Shown piece by piece: positions 22,077 to 36,398 of a stretch of 64,000 nt of DNA; position 1 is the stretch's first letter, and each line of letters starts with the position of its first letter. The stretch lies in NCBI GenBank assembly GCA_963556195.1, contig CAUVYP010000586.1, positions 2,294,001-2,358,000 of the forward strand, in the 5' to 3' direction. The position numbers were made by a program, and so were the translations under genes. The stretch is from Sepiola atlantica. Its lineage: Eukaryota; Mollusca; Cephalopoda; Sepiida; Sepiolidae. A model generated the notes under the pieces. It ran no database searches and was not told the origin of the DNA. It saw only the letters and a list, made by a program, of their open reading frames with translations.

Positions 22077-25000
22077 TTAGCGCGTTTTAAAGTTGATATC
22101 GCTTTTGTTTATAACTTCCACATTTATTCGAATTGTGCAACGAAACTTTGCACAGATTAGCGGAGTCACATTTTCTACTGAAGTACCAAGTTTCAGAAGT
22201 GCAGCTCTTGTACTGCCGGAGATATGTCGATACAAACTGAATACGCAAAACATCAACAAAATTTAGCGCGTTTTAAAGTTGATATCGCTTTTGTTTATAA
22301 CTTCCACATTTATTCGAATTGTGCAACGAAACTTTGCACAGATTAGCGGAGTCACATTTTCTACTGAAGTACCAAGTTTCAGAAGTGCAGCTCTTGTACT
22401 GCCGGAGATATGTCGATACAAACTTGATACGCAAACTATCAACAAAATTTAGTGCGATTTAAAGTTGATATCGCTTTTGTTTATAACTTCACCATTCTTT
22501 TGAATTGTGCAACGAAACTTTGCAGAGATAAGCGGAGTCACATGCTCTACTGAAGTACCAAGTTTCAGAAGTGCAGCTCTTTTACTGCCGGAGATATGTC
22601 GATACAAACTGAATACGCAAAACATCAACAAAATTTAGCGTGTTTTAAAGTGGATATCGCTTTTGTTTATAACTTCCACATTTATTCGAATTGTGCAACG
22701 AAACTTTGCAGACCGTCGCGGAGACACACGTTCTACTGAAGTACCAAGTTTCAGAAGTGCAGCTCTTGTAATGCCGGAGATATGTCGATACAAACTGAAT
22801 ACGCAAAACATCAACAAAATTTAGCGCGTTTTAAAGTTGATATCGCTTTTGTTTATAACTTCCACATTTATTCGAATTGTGCAACGAAACTTTGCACACA
22901 GTCGCGGATAGGCCTTTTCTACTGAAGTACCAAGTTTCAGAAGTGCAGCTCTTGTACTGCCGGAGATATGTCGATACAAACTGAATACGCAAAACATCAA
23001 CAAAATTTAGCGCGTTTTAAAGTTGATATCGCTTTTGTTTATAACTTCCACATTTATTCGAATTGTGCAACGAAACTTTGCACAGATTAGCGGAGTCACA
23101 TTTTCTACTGAAGTACCAAGTTTCAGAAGTGCAGCTCTTGTACTGCCGGAGATATGTCGATACAAACTGAATACGCAAACTATCAACAAAATTTAGTGCG
23201 ATTTAAAGTTGATATCGCTTTTGTTTATAACTTCACCATTCTTTTGAATTGTGCAACGAAACTTTGCAGAGATAAGCGGAGTCACATGCTCTACTGAAGT
23301 ACCAAGTCTCAGAAGTGCAGCTCTTTTACTGCCGGAGATATGTCGATACAAACTGAATACGCAAAACATCAACAAAATTTAGCGCGTTTTAAAGTGGATA
23401 TCGCTTTTGTTTATAACTTCCACATTTATTCGAATTGTGCAACGAAACTTTGCAGACCGTCGCGGAGACACACGTTCTACTGAAGTACCAAGTTTCAGAA
23501 GTGCAGCTCTTGTAATGCCGGAGATATGTCGATACAAACTGAATACGCAAAACATCAACTAAATTTAGCGCGTTTTAAAGTTGATATCGCTTTTGTTTAT
23601 AACTTCCACATTTATTCGAATTGTGCAACGAAACTTTGCACAGATTAGCGGAGTCACATTTTCTACTGAAGTACCAAGTTTCAGAAGTGCAGCTCTTGTA
23701 CTGCCGGAGATATGTCGATACAAACTGAATACGCAAACTATCAACAAAATTTAGTGCGATTTAAAGTTAGTATCGCTTTTGTTTATAACTTCACCATTCT
23801 TTAGAATTGTGCAACGAAACTTTGCAGAGATAAGCGGAGTCACATGCTCTACTGAAGTACCAAGTTTCAGAAGTGCAGCTCTTTTACTGCCGGAGATATG
23901 TCGATACAAACTGAATACGCAAAACATCAACAAAATTTAGCGCGTTTTAAAGTGGATATCGCTTTTGTTTATAACTTCCACATTTATTCGAATTGTGCAA
24001 CGAAACTTTGCACAGATTAGCGGAGTCACATTTTCTACTGAAGTACCAAGTTTCAGAAGTGCAGCTCTTGTACTGCCGGAAATATGTCGATACAAACTGA
24101 ATACGCAAAACATCAACAAAATTTAGCGCGTTTTAAAGTTGATATCGCTTTTGTTTATAACTTCCACATTTATTCGAATTGTGCAACGAAACTTTGCAGA
24201 CAGTCGCGGATAGGCCTTTTCTACTGAAGTACCAAGTTTCAGAAGTGCAGCTCTTGTACTGCCGGAGATATGTCGATACAAACTGAATACGCAAAACATC
24301 AACAAAATTTAGCGCGTTTAAAAGTTGATATCGCTTTTGTTTATAACTTCCACATTTATTCGAATTGTGCAACGAAACTTTGCACAGATTAGCGGAGTCA
24401 CATTTTCTACTGAAGTACCAAGTTTCAGAAGTGCAGCTCTTGTACTGCCGGAGATATGTCGATACAAACTGAATACGCAAACTATCAACAAAATTTAGTG
24501 CGATTTAAAGTTAGTATCGCTTTTGTTTATAACTTCACCATTCTTTAGAATTGTGCAACGAAACTTTGCAGAGATAAGCGGAGTCACATGCTCTACTGGA
24601 GTACCAGGTTTCAGAAGTGCAGCTCTTTTACTGCCGGAGATATGTCGATACAAACTGAATACGCAAAACATCAACAAAATTTAGCGCGTTTTAAAGTGGA
24701 TATCGCTTTTGTTTATAACTTCCACATTTATTCGAATTGTGCAACGAAACTTTGCAGACCGTCGCGGAGACACACGTTCTACTGAAGTACCAAGTTTCAG
24801 AAGTGCAGCTCTTGTAATGCCGGAGATATGTCGATACAAACTGAATACGCAAAACATCAACTAAATTTAGCGCGTTTTAAAGTTGATATCGCTTTTGTTT
24901 ATAACTTCCACATTTATTCGAATTGTGCAACGAAACTTTGCACAGATTAGCGGAGTTACATTTTCTACTGAAGTACCAAGTTTCAGAAGTGCAGCTCTTG

Positions 25001-27098
25001 TACTGCCGGAGATATGTCGATACAAACTGAATACGCAAAACATCAACAAAATTTAGCGCGTTTTAAAGTTGATATCGCTTTTGTTTATAACTTCCACATT
25101 TATTCGAATTGTGCAACGAAACTTTGCACAGATTAGCGGAGTCACATTTTCTACTGAAGTACCAAGTTTCAGAAGTGCAGCTCTTGTACTGCCGGAGATA
25201 TGTCGATACAAACTGAATACGCAAACTATCAACAAAATTTAGTGCGATTTAAAGTTAGTATCGCTTTTGTTTATAACTTCACCATTCTTTAGAATTGTGC
25301 AACGAAACTTTGCAGAGATAAGCGGAGTCACATGCTCTACTGAAGTACCAAGTTTCAGAAGTGCAGCTCTTTTACTGCCGGAGATATGTCGATACAAACT
25401 GAATACGCAAAACATCAACAAAATTTAGCGCGTTTTAAAGTGGATATCGCTTTTGTTTATAACTTCCACATTTATTCGAATTGTGCAACGAAACTTTGCA
25501 CAGATTAGCGGAGTCACATTTTCTACTGAAGTACCAAGTTTCAGAAGTGCAGCTCTTGTACTGCCGGAAATATGTCGATACAAACTGAATACGCAAAACA
25601 TCAACAAAATTTAGCGCGTTTTAAAGTTGATATCGCTTTTGTTTATAACTTCCACATTTATTCGAATTGTGCAACGAAACTTTGCAGACAGTCGCGGATA
25701 GGCCTTTTCTACTGAAGTACCAAGTTTCAGAAGTGCAGCTCTTGTACTGCCGGAGATATGTCGATACAAACTGAATACGCAAAACATCAACAAAATTTAG
25801 CGCGTTTTAAAGTTGATATCGCTTTTGTTTATAACTTCCACATTTATTCGAATTGTGCAACGAAACTTTGCACAGATTAGCGGAGTCACATTTTCTACTG
25901 AAGTACCAAGTTTCAGAAGTGCAGCTCTTGTACTGCCGGAGATATGTCGATACAAACTTGATACGCAAACTATCAACAAAATTTAGTGCGATTTAAAGTT
26001 GATATCGCTTTTGTTTATAACTTCACCATTCTTTTGAATTGTGCAACGAAACTTTGCAGAGATAAGCGGAGTCACATGCTCTACTGAAGTACCAAGTTTC
26101 AGAAGTGCAGCTCTTTTACTGCCGGAGATATGTCGATACAAACTGAATACGCAAAACATCAACAAAATTTAGCGCGTTTTAAAGTGGATATCGCTTTTGT
26201 TTATAACTTCCACATTTATTCGAATTGTGCAACGAAACTTTGCAGACCGTCGCGGAGACACACGTTCTACTGAAGTACCAAGTTTCAGAAGTGCAGCTCT
26301 TGTAATGCCGGAGATATGTCGATACAAACTGAATACGCAAAACATCAACAAAATTTAGCGCGTTTTAAAGTTGATATCGCTTTTGTTTATAACTTCCACA
26401 TTTATTCGAATTGTGCAACGAAACTTTGCAGACAGTCGCGGATAGGCCTTTTCTACTGAAGTACCAAGTTTCAGAAGTGCAGCTCTTGTACTGCCGGAGA
26501 TATGTCGATACAAACTGAATACGCAAAACATCAACAAAATTTAGCGCGTTTTAAAGTTGATATCGCTTTTGTTTATAACTTCCACATTTATTCGAATTGT
26601 GCAACGAAACTTTGCACAGATTAGCGGAGTCACATTTTCTACTGAAGTACCAAGTTTCAGAAGTGCAGCTCTTGTACTGCCGGAGATATGTCGATACAAA
26701 CTGAATACGCAAACTATCAACAAAATTTAGTGCGATTTAAAGTTGATATCGCTTTTGTTTATAACTTCACCATTCTTTTGAATTGTGCAACGAAACTTTG
26801 CAGAGATAAGCGGAGTCACATGCTCTACTGAAGTACCAAGTCTCAGAAGTGCAGCTCTTTTACTGCCGGAGATATGTCGATACAAACTGAATACGCAAAA
26901 CATCAACAAAATTTAGCGCGTTTTAAAGTGGATATCGCTTTTGTTTATAACTTCCACATTTATTCGAATTGTGCAACGAAACTTTGCAGACCGTCGCGGA
27001 GACACACGTTCTACTGAAGTACCAAGTTTCAGAAGTGCAGCTCTTGTAATGCCGGAAATATGTCGATACAAACTGAATACGCAAAACATCAACTAAAT
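22077..27098. repeat. Higher-order block III, copy a (27 monomers, 5,022 bp)
   Basis: Order A B C D E B C D B C' A' E B C' D A B C' A' E B C D E B C D. Markers: TTAGCGTGTTTTAAAG at 22635, GCACACAGTCGCGG in E at 22821 (A/E mosaic), GCGCGTTTAAAAG at 24309 and CTGGAGTACCAGG in C' at 24495. The first 14 monomers correspond to copy b. Confidence 0.85.
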
Positions 27099-29516
27099 TT
27101 AGCGCGTTTTAAAGTTGATATCGCTTTTGTTTATAACTTCCACATTTATTCGAATTGTGCAACGAAACTTTGCACAGATTAGCGGAGTCACATTTTCTAC
27201 TGAAGTACCAAGTTTCAGAAGTGCAGCTCTTGTACTGCCGGAGATATGTCGATACAAACTGAATACGCAAAACATCAACAAAATTTAGCGCGTTTTAAAG
27301 TTGATATCGCTTTTGTTTATAACTTCCACATTTATTCGAATTGTGCAACGAAACTTTGCACAGATTAGCGGAGTCACATTTTCTACTGAAGTACCAAGTT
27401 TCAGAAGTGCAGCTCTTGTACTGCCGGAGATATGTCGATACAAACTTGATACGCAAACTATCAACAAAATTTAGTGCGATTTAAAGTTGATATCGCTTTT
27501 GTTTATAACTTCACCATTCTTTTGAATTGTGCAACGAAACTTTGCAGAGATAAGCGGAGTCACATGCTCTACTGAAGTACCAAGTTTCAGAAGTGCAGCT
27601 CTTTTACTGCCGGAGATATGTCGATACAAACTGAATACGCAAAACATCAACAAAATTTAGCGTGTTTTAAAGTGGATATCGCTTTTGTTTATAACTTCCA
27701 CATTTATTCGAATTGTGCAACGAAACTTTGCAGACCGTCGCGGAGACACACGTTCTACTGAAGTACCAAGTTTCAGAAGTGCAGCTCTTGTAATGCCGGA
27801 GATATGTCGATACAAACTGAATACGCAAAACATCAACAAAATTTAGCGCGTTTTAAAGTTGATATCGCTTTTGTTTATAACTTCCACATTTATTCGAATT
27901 GTGCAACGAAACTTTGCACAGATTAGCGGAGTCACATTTTCTACTGAAGTACCAAGTTTCAGAAGTGCAGCTCTTGTACTGCCGGAGATATGTCGATACA
28001 AACTGAATACGCAAACTATCAACAAAATTTAGTGCGATTTAAAGTTGATATCGCTTTTGTTTATAACTTCACCATTCTTTTGAATTGTGCAACGAAACTT
28101 TGCAGAGATAAGCGGAGTCACATGCTCTACTGAAGTACCAAGTCTCAGAAGTGCAGCTCTTTTACTGCCGGAGATATGTCGATACAAACTGAATACGCAA
28201 AACATCAACAAAATTTAGCGCGTTTTAAAGTGGATATCGCTTTTGTTTATAACTTCCACATTTATTCGAATTGTGCAACGAAACTTTGCAGACCGTCGCG
28301 GAGACACACGTTCTACTGAAGTACCAAGTTTCAGAAGTGCAGCTCTTGTAATGCCGGAGATATGTCGATACAAACTGAATACGCAAAACATCAACTAAAT
28401 TTAGAACGTTTTAAAGTTGATATCGCTTTTGTTTATAACTTCCACATTTATTCGAATTGTGCAACGAAACTTTGCACAGATTAGCGGAGTCACATTTTCT
28501 ACTGAAGTACCAAGTTTCAGAAGTGCAGCTCTTGTACTGCCGGAGATATGTCGATACAAACTGAATACGCAAACTATCAACAAAATTTAGTGCGATTTAA
28601 AGTTAGTATCGCTTTTGTTTATAACTTCACCATTCTTTAGAATTGTGCAACGAAACTTTGCAGAGATAAGCGGAGTCACATGCTCTACTGAAGTACCAAG
28701 TTTCAGAAGTGCAGCTCTTTTACTGCCGGAGATATGTCGATACAAACTGAATACGCAAAACATCAACAAAATTTAGCGCGTTTTAAAGTGGATATCGCTT
28801 TTGTTTATAACTTCCACATTTATTCGAATTGTGCAACGAAACTTTGCACAGATTAGCGGAGTCACATTTTCTACTGAAGTACCAAGTTTCAGAAGTGCAG
28901 CTCTTGTACTGCCGGAAATATGTCGATACAAACTGAATACGCAAAACATCAACAAAATTTAGCGCGTTTTAAAGTTGATATCGCTTTTGTTTATAACTTC
29001 CACATTTATTCGAATTGTGCAACGAAACTTTGCAGACAGTCGCGGATAGGCCTTTTCTACTGAAGTACCAAGTTTCAGAAGTGCAGCTCTTGTACTGCCG
29101 GAGATATGTCGATACAAACTGAATACGCAAAACATCAACAAAATTTAGCGCGTTTAAAAGTTGATATCGCTTTTGTTTATAACTTCCACATTTATTCGAA
29201 TTGTGCAACGAAACTTTGCACAGATTAGCGGAGTCACATTTTCTACTGAAGTACCAAGTTTCAGAAGTGCAGCTCTTGTACTGCCGGAGATATGTCGATA
29301 CAAACTGAATACGCAAACTATCAACAAAATTTAGTGCGATTTAAAGTTGATATCGCTTTTGTTTATAACTTCACCATTCTTTAGAATTGTGCAACGAAAC
29401 TTTGCAGAAATTAGCGGAGTCACATGCTCTACTGGAGTACCAGGTTTCAGAAGTGCAGCTCTTTTACTGCCGGAGATATGTCGATACAAACTGAATACGC
29501 AAAACATCAACAAAAT
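27099..29516. repeat. Higher-order block III, partial copy b (13 monomers)
   Basis: Repeats 22077-24680 but lacks exactly one monomer, the E expected after the D at 27657. The markers TTAGCGTGTTTTAAAG (27657), GCGCGTTTAAAAG (29145) and CTGGAGTACCAGG recur. Private changes are TTTAGAACG at 28401 and the GATATC head of the C' at 29331. Confidence 0.85.
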
Positions 29517-30074
29517 TTAGCGCGTTTTAAAGTTGATATCGCTTTTGTTTATAACTTCCACATTTATTCGAATTGTGCAACGAAACTTTGCAGACAGTCG
29601 CGGATAGGCCTTTTCTACTGAAGTACCAAGTTTCAGAAGTGCAGCTCTTGTACTGCCGGAGATATGTCGATACAAACTGAATACGCAAAACATCAACAAA
29701 ATTTAGCGCGTTTTAAAGTTGATATCGCTTTTGTTTATAACTTCCACATTTATTCGAATTGTGCAACGAAACTTTGCACAGATTAGCGGAGTCACATTTT
29801 CTACTGAAGTACCAAGTTTCAGAAGTGCAGCTCTTGTACTGCCGGAGATATGTTGATACAAACTGAATACGCAAAACATCAACAAAATTTAGCGCGTTTT
29901 AAAGTTGATATCGCTTTTGTTTATAACTTCCACATTTATTCGAATTGTGCAACGAAACTTTGCACAGATTAGCGGAGTCACATTTTCTACTGAAGTACCA
30001 AGTTTCAGAAGTGCAGCTCTTGTACTGCCGGAGATATGTCGATACAAACTGAATACGCAAACTATCAACAAAAT
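29517..30074. repeat. Three-monomer linker E-A-B
   Basis: Contains the first A with TATGTTGATAC (29703), a subtype that marks the region to 41231. Confidence 0.8.
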
Positions 30075-33000
30075 TTAGTGCGATTTAAAGTTAGTATCGC
30101 TTTTGTTTATAACTTCACCATTCTTTAGAATTGTGCAACGAAACTTTGCAGAGATAAGCGGAGTCACATGCTCTACTGGAGTACCAAGTTTCAGAAGTGC
30201 AGCTCTTTTACTGCCGGAGATATGTCGATACAAACTGAATACGCAAAACATCAACAAAATTTAGCGCGTTTTAAAGTGGATATCGCTTTTGTTTATAACT
30301 TCCACATTTTTTCGAATTGTGCAACGAAACTTTGCAGACCGTCGCAGAGACACACGTTCTACTGAAGTACCAAGTTTAAGAAGTGCAGCTCTTGTAATGC
30401 CGGAGATATGTCGATACAAACTGAATACGCAAAACATCAACTAAATTTAGCGCGTTTTAAAGTTGATATCGCTTTTGTTTATAACTTCCACATTTATTCG
30501 TATTGTGCAACGAAACTTTGCACAGATTAGCGGAGTCACATTTTCTACTGAAGTACCCAGTTTCAGAAGTGCAGCTCTTGTACTGCCGGAGATATGTCGA
30601 TACAAACTGAATACGCAAAACATCAACAAAATTTAGCGCGTTTTAAAGTTGATATCGCTTTTGTTTATAACTTCCACATTTATTCGAATTGTGCAACGAA
30701 ACTTTGCACAGATTAGCGGAGTCACATTTTCTACTGAAGTACCAAGTTTCAGAAGTGCAGCTCTTGTACTGCCGGAGATATGTCGATACAAACTTGATAC
30801 GCAAACTATCAACAAAATTTAGTGCGATTTAAAGTTGATATCGCTTTTGTTTATAACTTCACCATTCTTTTGAATTGTGCAACGAAACTTTGCAGAGATA
30901 AGCAGAGTCACATGCTCTACTGAAGTACCAAGTTTCAGAAGTGCAGCTCTTTTACTGCCGGAGATATGTCGTTACAAACTGAATACGCAAAACATCAACA
31001 AAATTTAGCGCGTTTTAAAGTGGATATCGCTTTTGTTTATAACTTCCACATTTATTCGAATTGTGCAACGAAACTTTGCAGACCGTCGCGGAGACACACG
31101 TTCTACTGAAGTACCAAGTTTCAGAAGTGCAGCTCTTGTAATGCCGGAGATATGTCGATACAAACTGAATACGCAAAACATCAACAAAATTTAGCGCGTT
31201 TTAAAGTTGATATCGCTTTTGTTTATAACTTCCACATTTATTCGAATTGTGCAACGAAACTTTGCAGACAGTCGCGGATAGGCCTTTTCTACTGAAGTAC
31301 CAAGTTTCAGAAGTGCAGCTCTTGTACTGCCGGAGATATGTCGATACAAACTGAATACGCAAAACATCAACAAAATTTAGCGCGTTTTAAAGTTGATATC
31401 GCTTTTGTTTATAACTTCCACATTTATTCGAATTGTGCAACGAAACTTTGCACAGATTAGCGGAGTCACATTTTCTACTGAAGTACCAAGTTTCAGAAGT
31501 GCAGCTCTTGTACTGCCGGAGATATGTTGATACAAACTGAATACGCAAAACATCAACAAAATTTAGCGCGTTTTAAAGTTGATATCGCTTTTGTTTATAA
31601 CTTCCACATTTATTCGAATTGTGCAACGAAACTTTGCACAGATTAGCGGAGTCACATTTTCTACTGAAGTACCAAGTTTCAGAAGTGCAGCTCTTGTACT
31701 GCCGGAGATATGTCGATACAAACTGAATACGCAAACTATCAACAAAATTTAGTGCGATTTAAAGTTAGTATCGCTTTTGTTTATAACTTCACCATTCTTT
31801 AGAATTGTGCAACGAAACTTTGCAGAGATAAGCGGAGTCACATGCTCTACTGGAGTACCAAGTTTCAGAAGTGCAGCTCTTTTACTGCCGGAGATATGTC
31901 GATACAAACTGAATACGCAAAACATCAACAAAATTTAGCGCGTTTTAAAGTGGATATCGCTTTTGTTTATAACTTCCACATTTATTCGAATTGTGCAACG
32001 AAACTTTGCACAGATTAGCGGAGTCACATTTTCTACTGAAGTACCAAGTTTCAGAAGTGCAGCTCTTGTACTGCCGGAAATATGTCGATACAAACTGAAT
32101 ACGCAAAACATCAACAAAATTTAGCGCGTTTTAAAGTTGATATCGCTTTTGTTTATAACTTCCACATTTATTCGAATTGTGCAACGAAACTTTGCAGACA
32201 GTCGCCGATAGGCCTTTTCTACTGAAGTACCAAGTTTCAGAAGTGCAGCTCTTGTACTGCCGGAGATATGTCGATACAAACTGAATACGCAAAACATCAA
32301 CAAAATTTAGCGCGTTTTAAAGTTGATATCGCTTTTGTTTATAACTTCCACATTTATTCGAATTGTGCAACGAAACTTTGCACAGATTAGCGGAGTCACA
32401 TTTTCTACTGAAGTACCAAGTTTCAGAAGTGCAGCTCTTGTACTGCCGGAGATATGTCGATACAAACTGAATACGCAAAACATCAACAAAATTTAGCGCG
32501 TTTTAAAGTTGATATCGCTTTTGTTTATAACTTCCACATTTATTCGAATTGTGCAACGAAACTTTGCACAGATTAGCGGAGTCACATTTTCTACTGAAGT
32601 ACCAAGTTTCAGAAGTGCAGCTCTTGTACTGCCGGAGATATGTCGATACAAACTTGATACGCAAACTATCAACAAAATTTAGTGCGATTTAAAGTTGATA
32701 TCGCTTTTGTTTATAACTTCACCATTCTTTTGAATTGTGCAACGAAACTTTGCAGAGATAAGCGGAGTCACATGCTCTACTGAAGTACCAAGTTTCAGAA
32801 GTGCAGCTCTTTTACTGCCGGAGATATGTCGATACAAACTGAATACGCAAAACATCAACAAAATTTAGCGCGTTTTAAAGTGGATATCGCTTTTGTTTAT
32901 AACTTCCACATTTATTCGAATTGTGCAACGAAACTTTGCAGACCGTCGCGGAGACACACGTTCTACTGAAGTACCAAGTTTCAGAAGTGCAGCTCTTGTA

Positions 33001-33236
33001 ATGCCGGAGATATGTCGATACAAACTGAATACGCAAAACATCAACAAAATTTAGCGCGTTTTAAAGTTGATATCGCTTTTGTTTATAACTTCCACATTTA
33101 TTCGAATTGTGCAACGAAACTTTGCAGACAGTCGCGGATAGGCCTTTTCTACTGAAGTACCAAGTTTCAGAAGTGCAGCTCTTGTACTGCCGGAGATATG
33201 TCGATACAAACTGAATACGCAAACTATCAACAAAAT
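30075..33236. repeat. Higher-order unit IV, copy a (17 monomers, 3,162 bp)
   Basis: Order C' D A B C D E A B C' A' E A B C D E. Many rare markers recur at +3,162: CACATTTTTTCG, GTCGCAGAGAC, AAGTTTAAGAAG, TTCGTATTG, GTACCCAG, AAGCAGAGTC, GTCGTTACAAAC and GTCGCCGATAGG. The last monomer (33051) is an E/B hybrid. Confidence 0.92.
33051..33236. repeat. E/B hybrid monomer at a duplication junction
   Basis: The E window (GATAGGCCTTTTC) is joined to the B tail (CAAACTATCAAC). It sits exactly where copy a of unit IV meets copy b and is followed by C', as any B would be. Confidence 0.85.
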
Positions 33237-36200
33237 TTAGTGCGATTTAAAGTTAGTATCGCTTTTGTTTATAACTTCACCATTCTTTAGAATTGTGCAA
33301 CGAAACTTTGCAGAGATAAGCGGAGTCACATGCTCTACTGGAGTACCAAGTTTCAGAAGTGCAGCTCTTTTACTGCCGGAGATATGTCGATACAAACTGA
33401 ATACGCAAAACATCAACAAAATTTAGCGCGTTTTAAAGTGGATATCGCTTTTGTTTATAACTTCCACATTTTTTCGAATTGTGCAACGAAACTTTGCAGA
33501 CCGTCGCAGAGACACACGTTCTACTGAAGTACCAAGTTTAAGAAGTGCAGCTCTTGTAATGCCGGAGATATGTCGATACAAACTGAATACGCAAAACATC
33601 AACTAAATTTAGCGCGTTTTAAAGTTGATATCGCTTTTGTTTATAACTTCCACATTTATTCGTATTGTGCAACGAAACTTTGCACAGATTAGCGGAGTCA
33701 CATTTTCTACTGAAGTACCCAGTTTCAGAAGTGCAGCTCTTGTACTGCCGGAGATATGTCGATACAAACTGAATACGCAAAACATCAACAAAATTTAGCG
33801 CGTTTTAAAGTTGATATCGCTTTTGTTTATAACTTCCACATTTATTCGAATTGTGCAACGAAACTTTGCACAGATTAGCGGAGTCACATTTTCTACTGAA
33901 GTACCAAGTTTCAGAAGTGCAGCTCTTGTACTGCCGGAGATATGTCGATACAAACTTGATACGCAAACTATCAACAAAATTTAGTGCGATTTAAAGTTGA
34001 TATCGCTTTTGTTTATAACTTCACCATTCTTTTGAATTGTGCAACGAAACTTTGCAGAGATAAGCAGAGTCACATGCTCTACTGAAGTACCAAGTTTCAG
34101 AAGTGCAGCTCTTTTACTGCCGGAGATATGTCGTTACAAACTGAATACGCAAAACATCAACAAAATTTAGCGCGTTTTAAAGTGGATATCGCTTTTGTTT
34201 ATAACTTCCACATTTATTCGAATTGTGCAACGAAACTTTGCAGACCGTCGCGGAGACACACGTTCTACTGAAGTACCAAGTTTCAGAAGTGCAGCTCTTG
34301 TAATGCCGGAGATATGTCGATACAAACTGAATACGCAAAACATCAACAAAATTTAGCGCGTTTTAAAGTTGATATCGCTTTTGTTTATAACTTCCACATT
34401 TATTCGAATTGTGCAACGAAACTTTGCAGACAGTCGCGGATAGGCCTTTTCTACTGAAGTACCAAGTTTCAGAAGTGCAGCTCTTGTACTGCCGGAGATA
34501 TGTCGATACAAACTGAATACGCAAAACATCAACAAAATTTAGCGCGTTTTAAAGTTGATATCGCTTTTGTTTATAACTTCCACATTTATTCGAATTGTGC
34601 AACGAAACTTTGCACAGATTAGCGGAGTCACATTTTCTACTGAAGTACCAAGTTTCAGAAGTGCAGCTCTTGTACTGCCGGAGATATGTTGATACAAACT
34701 GAATACGCAAAACATCAACAAAATTTAGCGCGTTTTAAAGTTGATATCGCTTTTGTTTATAACTTCCACATTTATTCGAATTGTGCAACGAAACTTTGCA
34801 CAGATTAGCGGAGTCACATTTTCTACTGAAGTACCAAGTTTCAGAAGTGCAGCTCTTGTACTGCCGGAGATATGTCGATACAAACTGAATACGCAAACTA
34901 TCAACAAAATTTAGTGCGATTTAAAGTTAGTATCGCTTTTGTTTATAACTTCACCATTCTTTAGAATTGTGCAACGAAACTTTGCAGAGATAAGCGGAGT
35001 CACATGCTCTACTGGAGTACCAAGTTTCAGAAGTGCAGCTCTTTTACTGCCGGAGATATGTCGATACAAACTGAATACGCAAAACATCAACAAAATTTAG
35101 CGCGTTTTAAAGTGGATATCGCTTTTGTTTATAACTTCCACATTTATTCGAATTGTGCAACGAAACTTTGCACAGATTAGCGGAGTCACATTTTCTACTG
35201 AAGTACCAAGTTTCAGAAGTGCAGCTCTTGTACTGCCGGAAATATGTCGATACAAACTGAATACGCAAAACATCAACAAAATTTAGCGCGTTTTAAAGTT
35301 GATATCGCTTTTGTTTATAACTTCCACATTTATTCGAATTGTGCAACGAAACTTTGCAGACAGTCGCCGATAGGCCTTTTCTACTGAAGTACCAAGTTTC
35401 AGAAGTGCAGCTCTTGTACTGCCGGAGATATGTCGATACAAACTGAATACGCAAAACATCAACAAAATTTAGCGCGTTTTAAAGTTGATATCGCTTTTGT
35501 TTATAACTTCCACATTTATTCGAATTGTGCAACGAAACTTTGCACAGATTAGCGGAGTCACATTTTCTACTGAAGTACCAAGTTTCAGAAGTGCAGCTCT
35601 TGTACTGCCGGAGATATGTCGATACAAACTGAATACGCAAAACATCAACAAAATTTAGCGCGTTTTAAAGTTGATATCGCTTTTGTTTATAACTTCCACA
35701 TTTATTCGAATTGTGCAACGAAACTTTGCACAGATTAGCGGAGTCACATTTTCTACTGAAGTACCAAGTTTCAGAAGTGCAGCTCTTGTACTGCCGGAGA
35801 TATGTCGATACAAACTTGATACGCAAACTATCAACAAAATTTAGTGCGATTTAAAGTTGATATCGCTTTTGTTTATAACTTCACCATTCTTTTGAATTGT
35901 GCAACGAAACTTTGCAGAGATAAGCGGAGTCACATGCTCTACTGAAGTACCAAGTTTCAGAAGTGCAGCTCTTTTACTGCCGGAGATATGTCGATACAAA
36001 CTGAATACGCAAAACATCAACAAAATTTAGCGCGTTTTAAAGTGGATATCGCTTTTGTTTATAACTTCCACATTTATTCGAATTGTGCAACGAAACTTTG
36101 CAGACCGTCGCGGAGACACACGTTCTACTGAAGTACCAAGTTTCAGAAGTGCAGCTCTTGTAATGCCGGAGATATGTCGATACAAACTGAATACGCAAAA

Positions 36201-36398
36201 CATCAACAAAATTTAGCGCGTTTTAAAGTTGATATCGCTTTTGTTTATAACTTCCACATTTATTCGAATTGTGCAACGAAACTTTGCAGACAGTCGCGGA
36301 TAGGCCTTTTCTACTGAAGTACCAAGTTTCAGAAGTGCAGCTCTTGTACTGCCGGAGATATGTCGATACAAACTGAATACGCAAAACATCAACAAAAT
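33237..36398. repeat. Higher-order unit IV, copy b (17 monomers)
   Basis: Same order and same rare markers as copy a, except that the last E (36213) has its ordinary tail CAAAACATCAAC. That E is also the first monomer of unit V. Confidence 0.92.
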
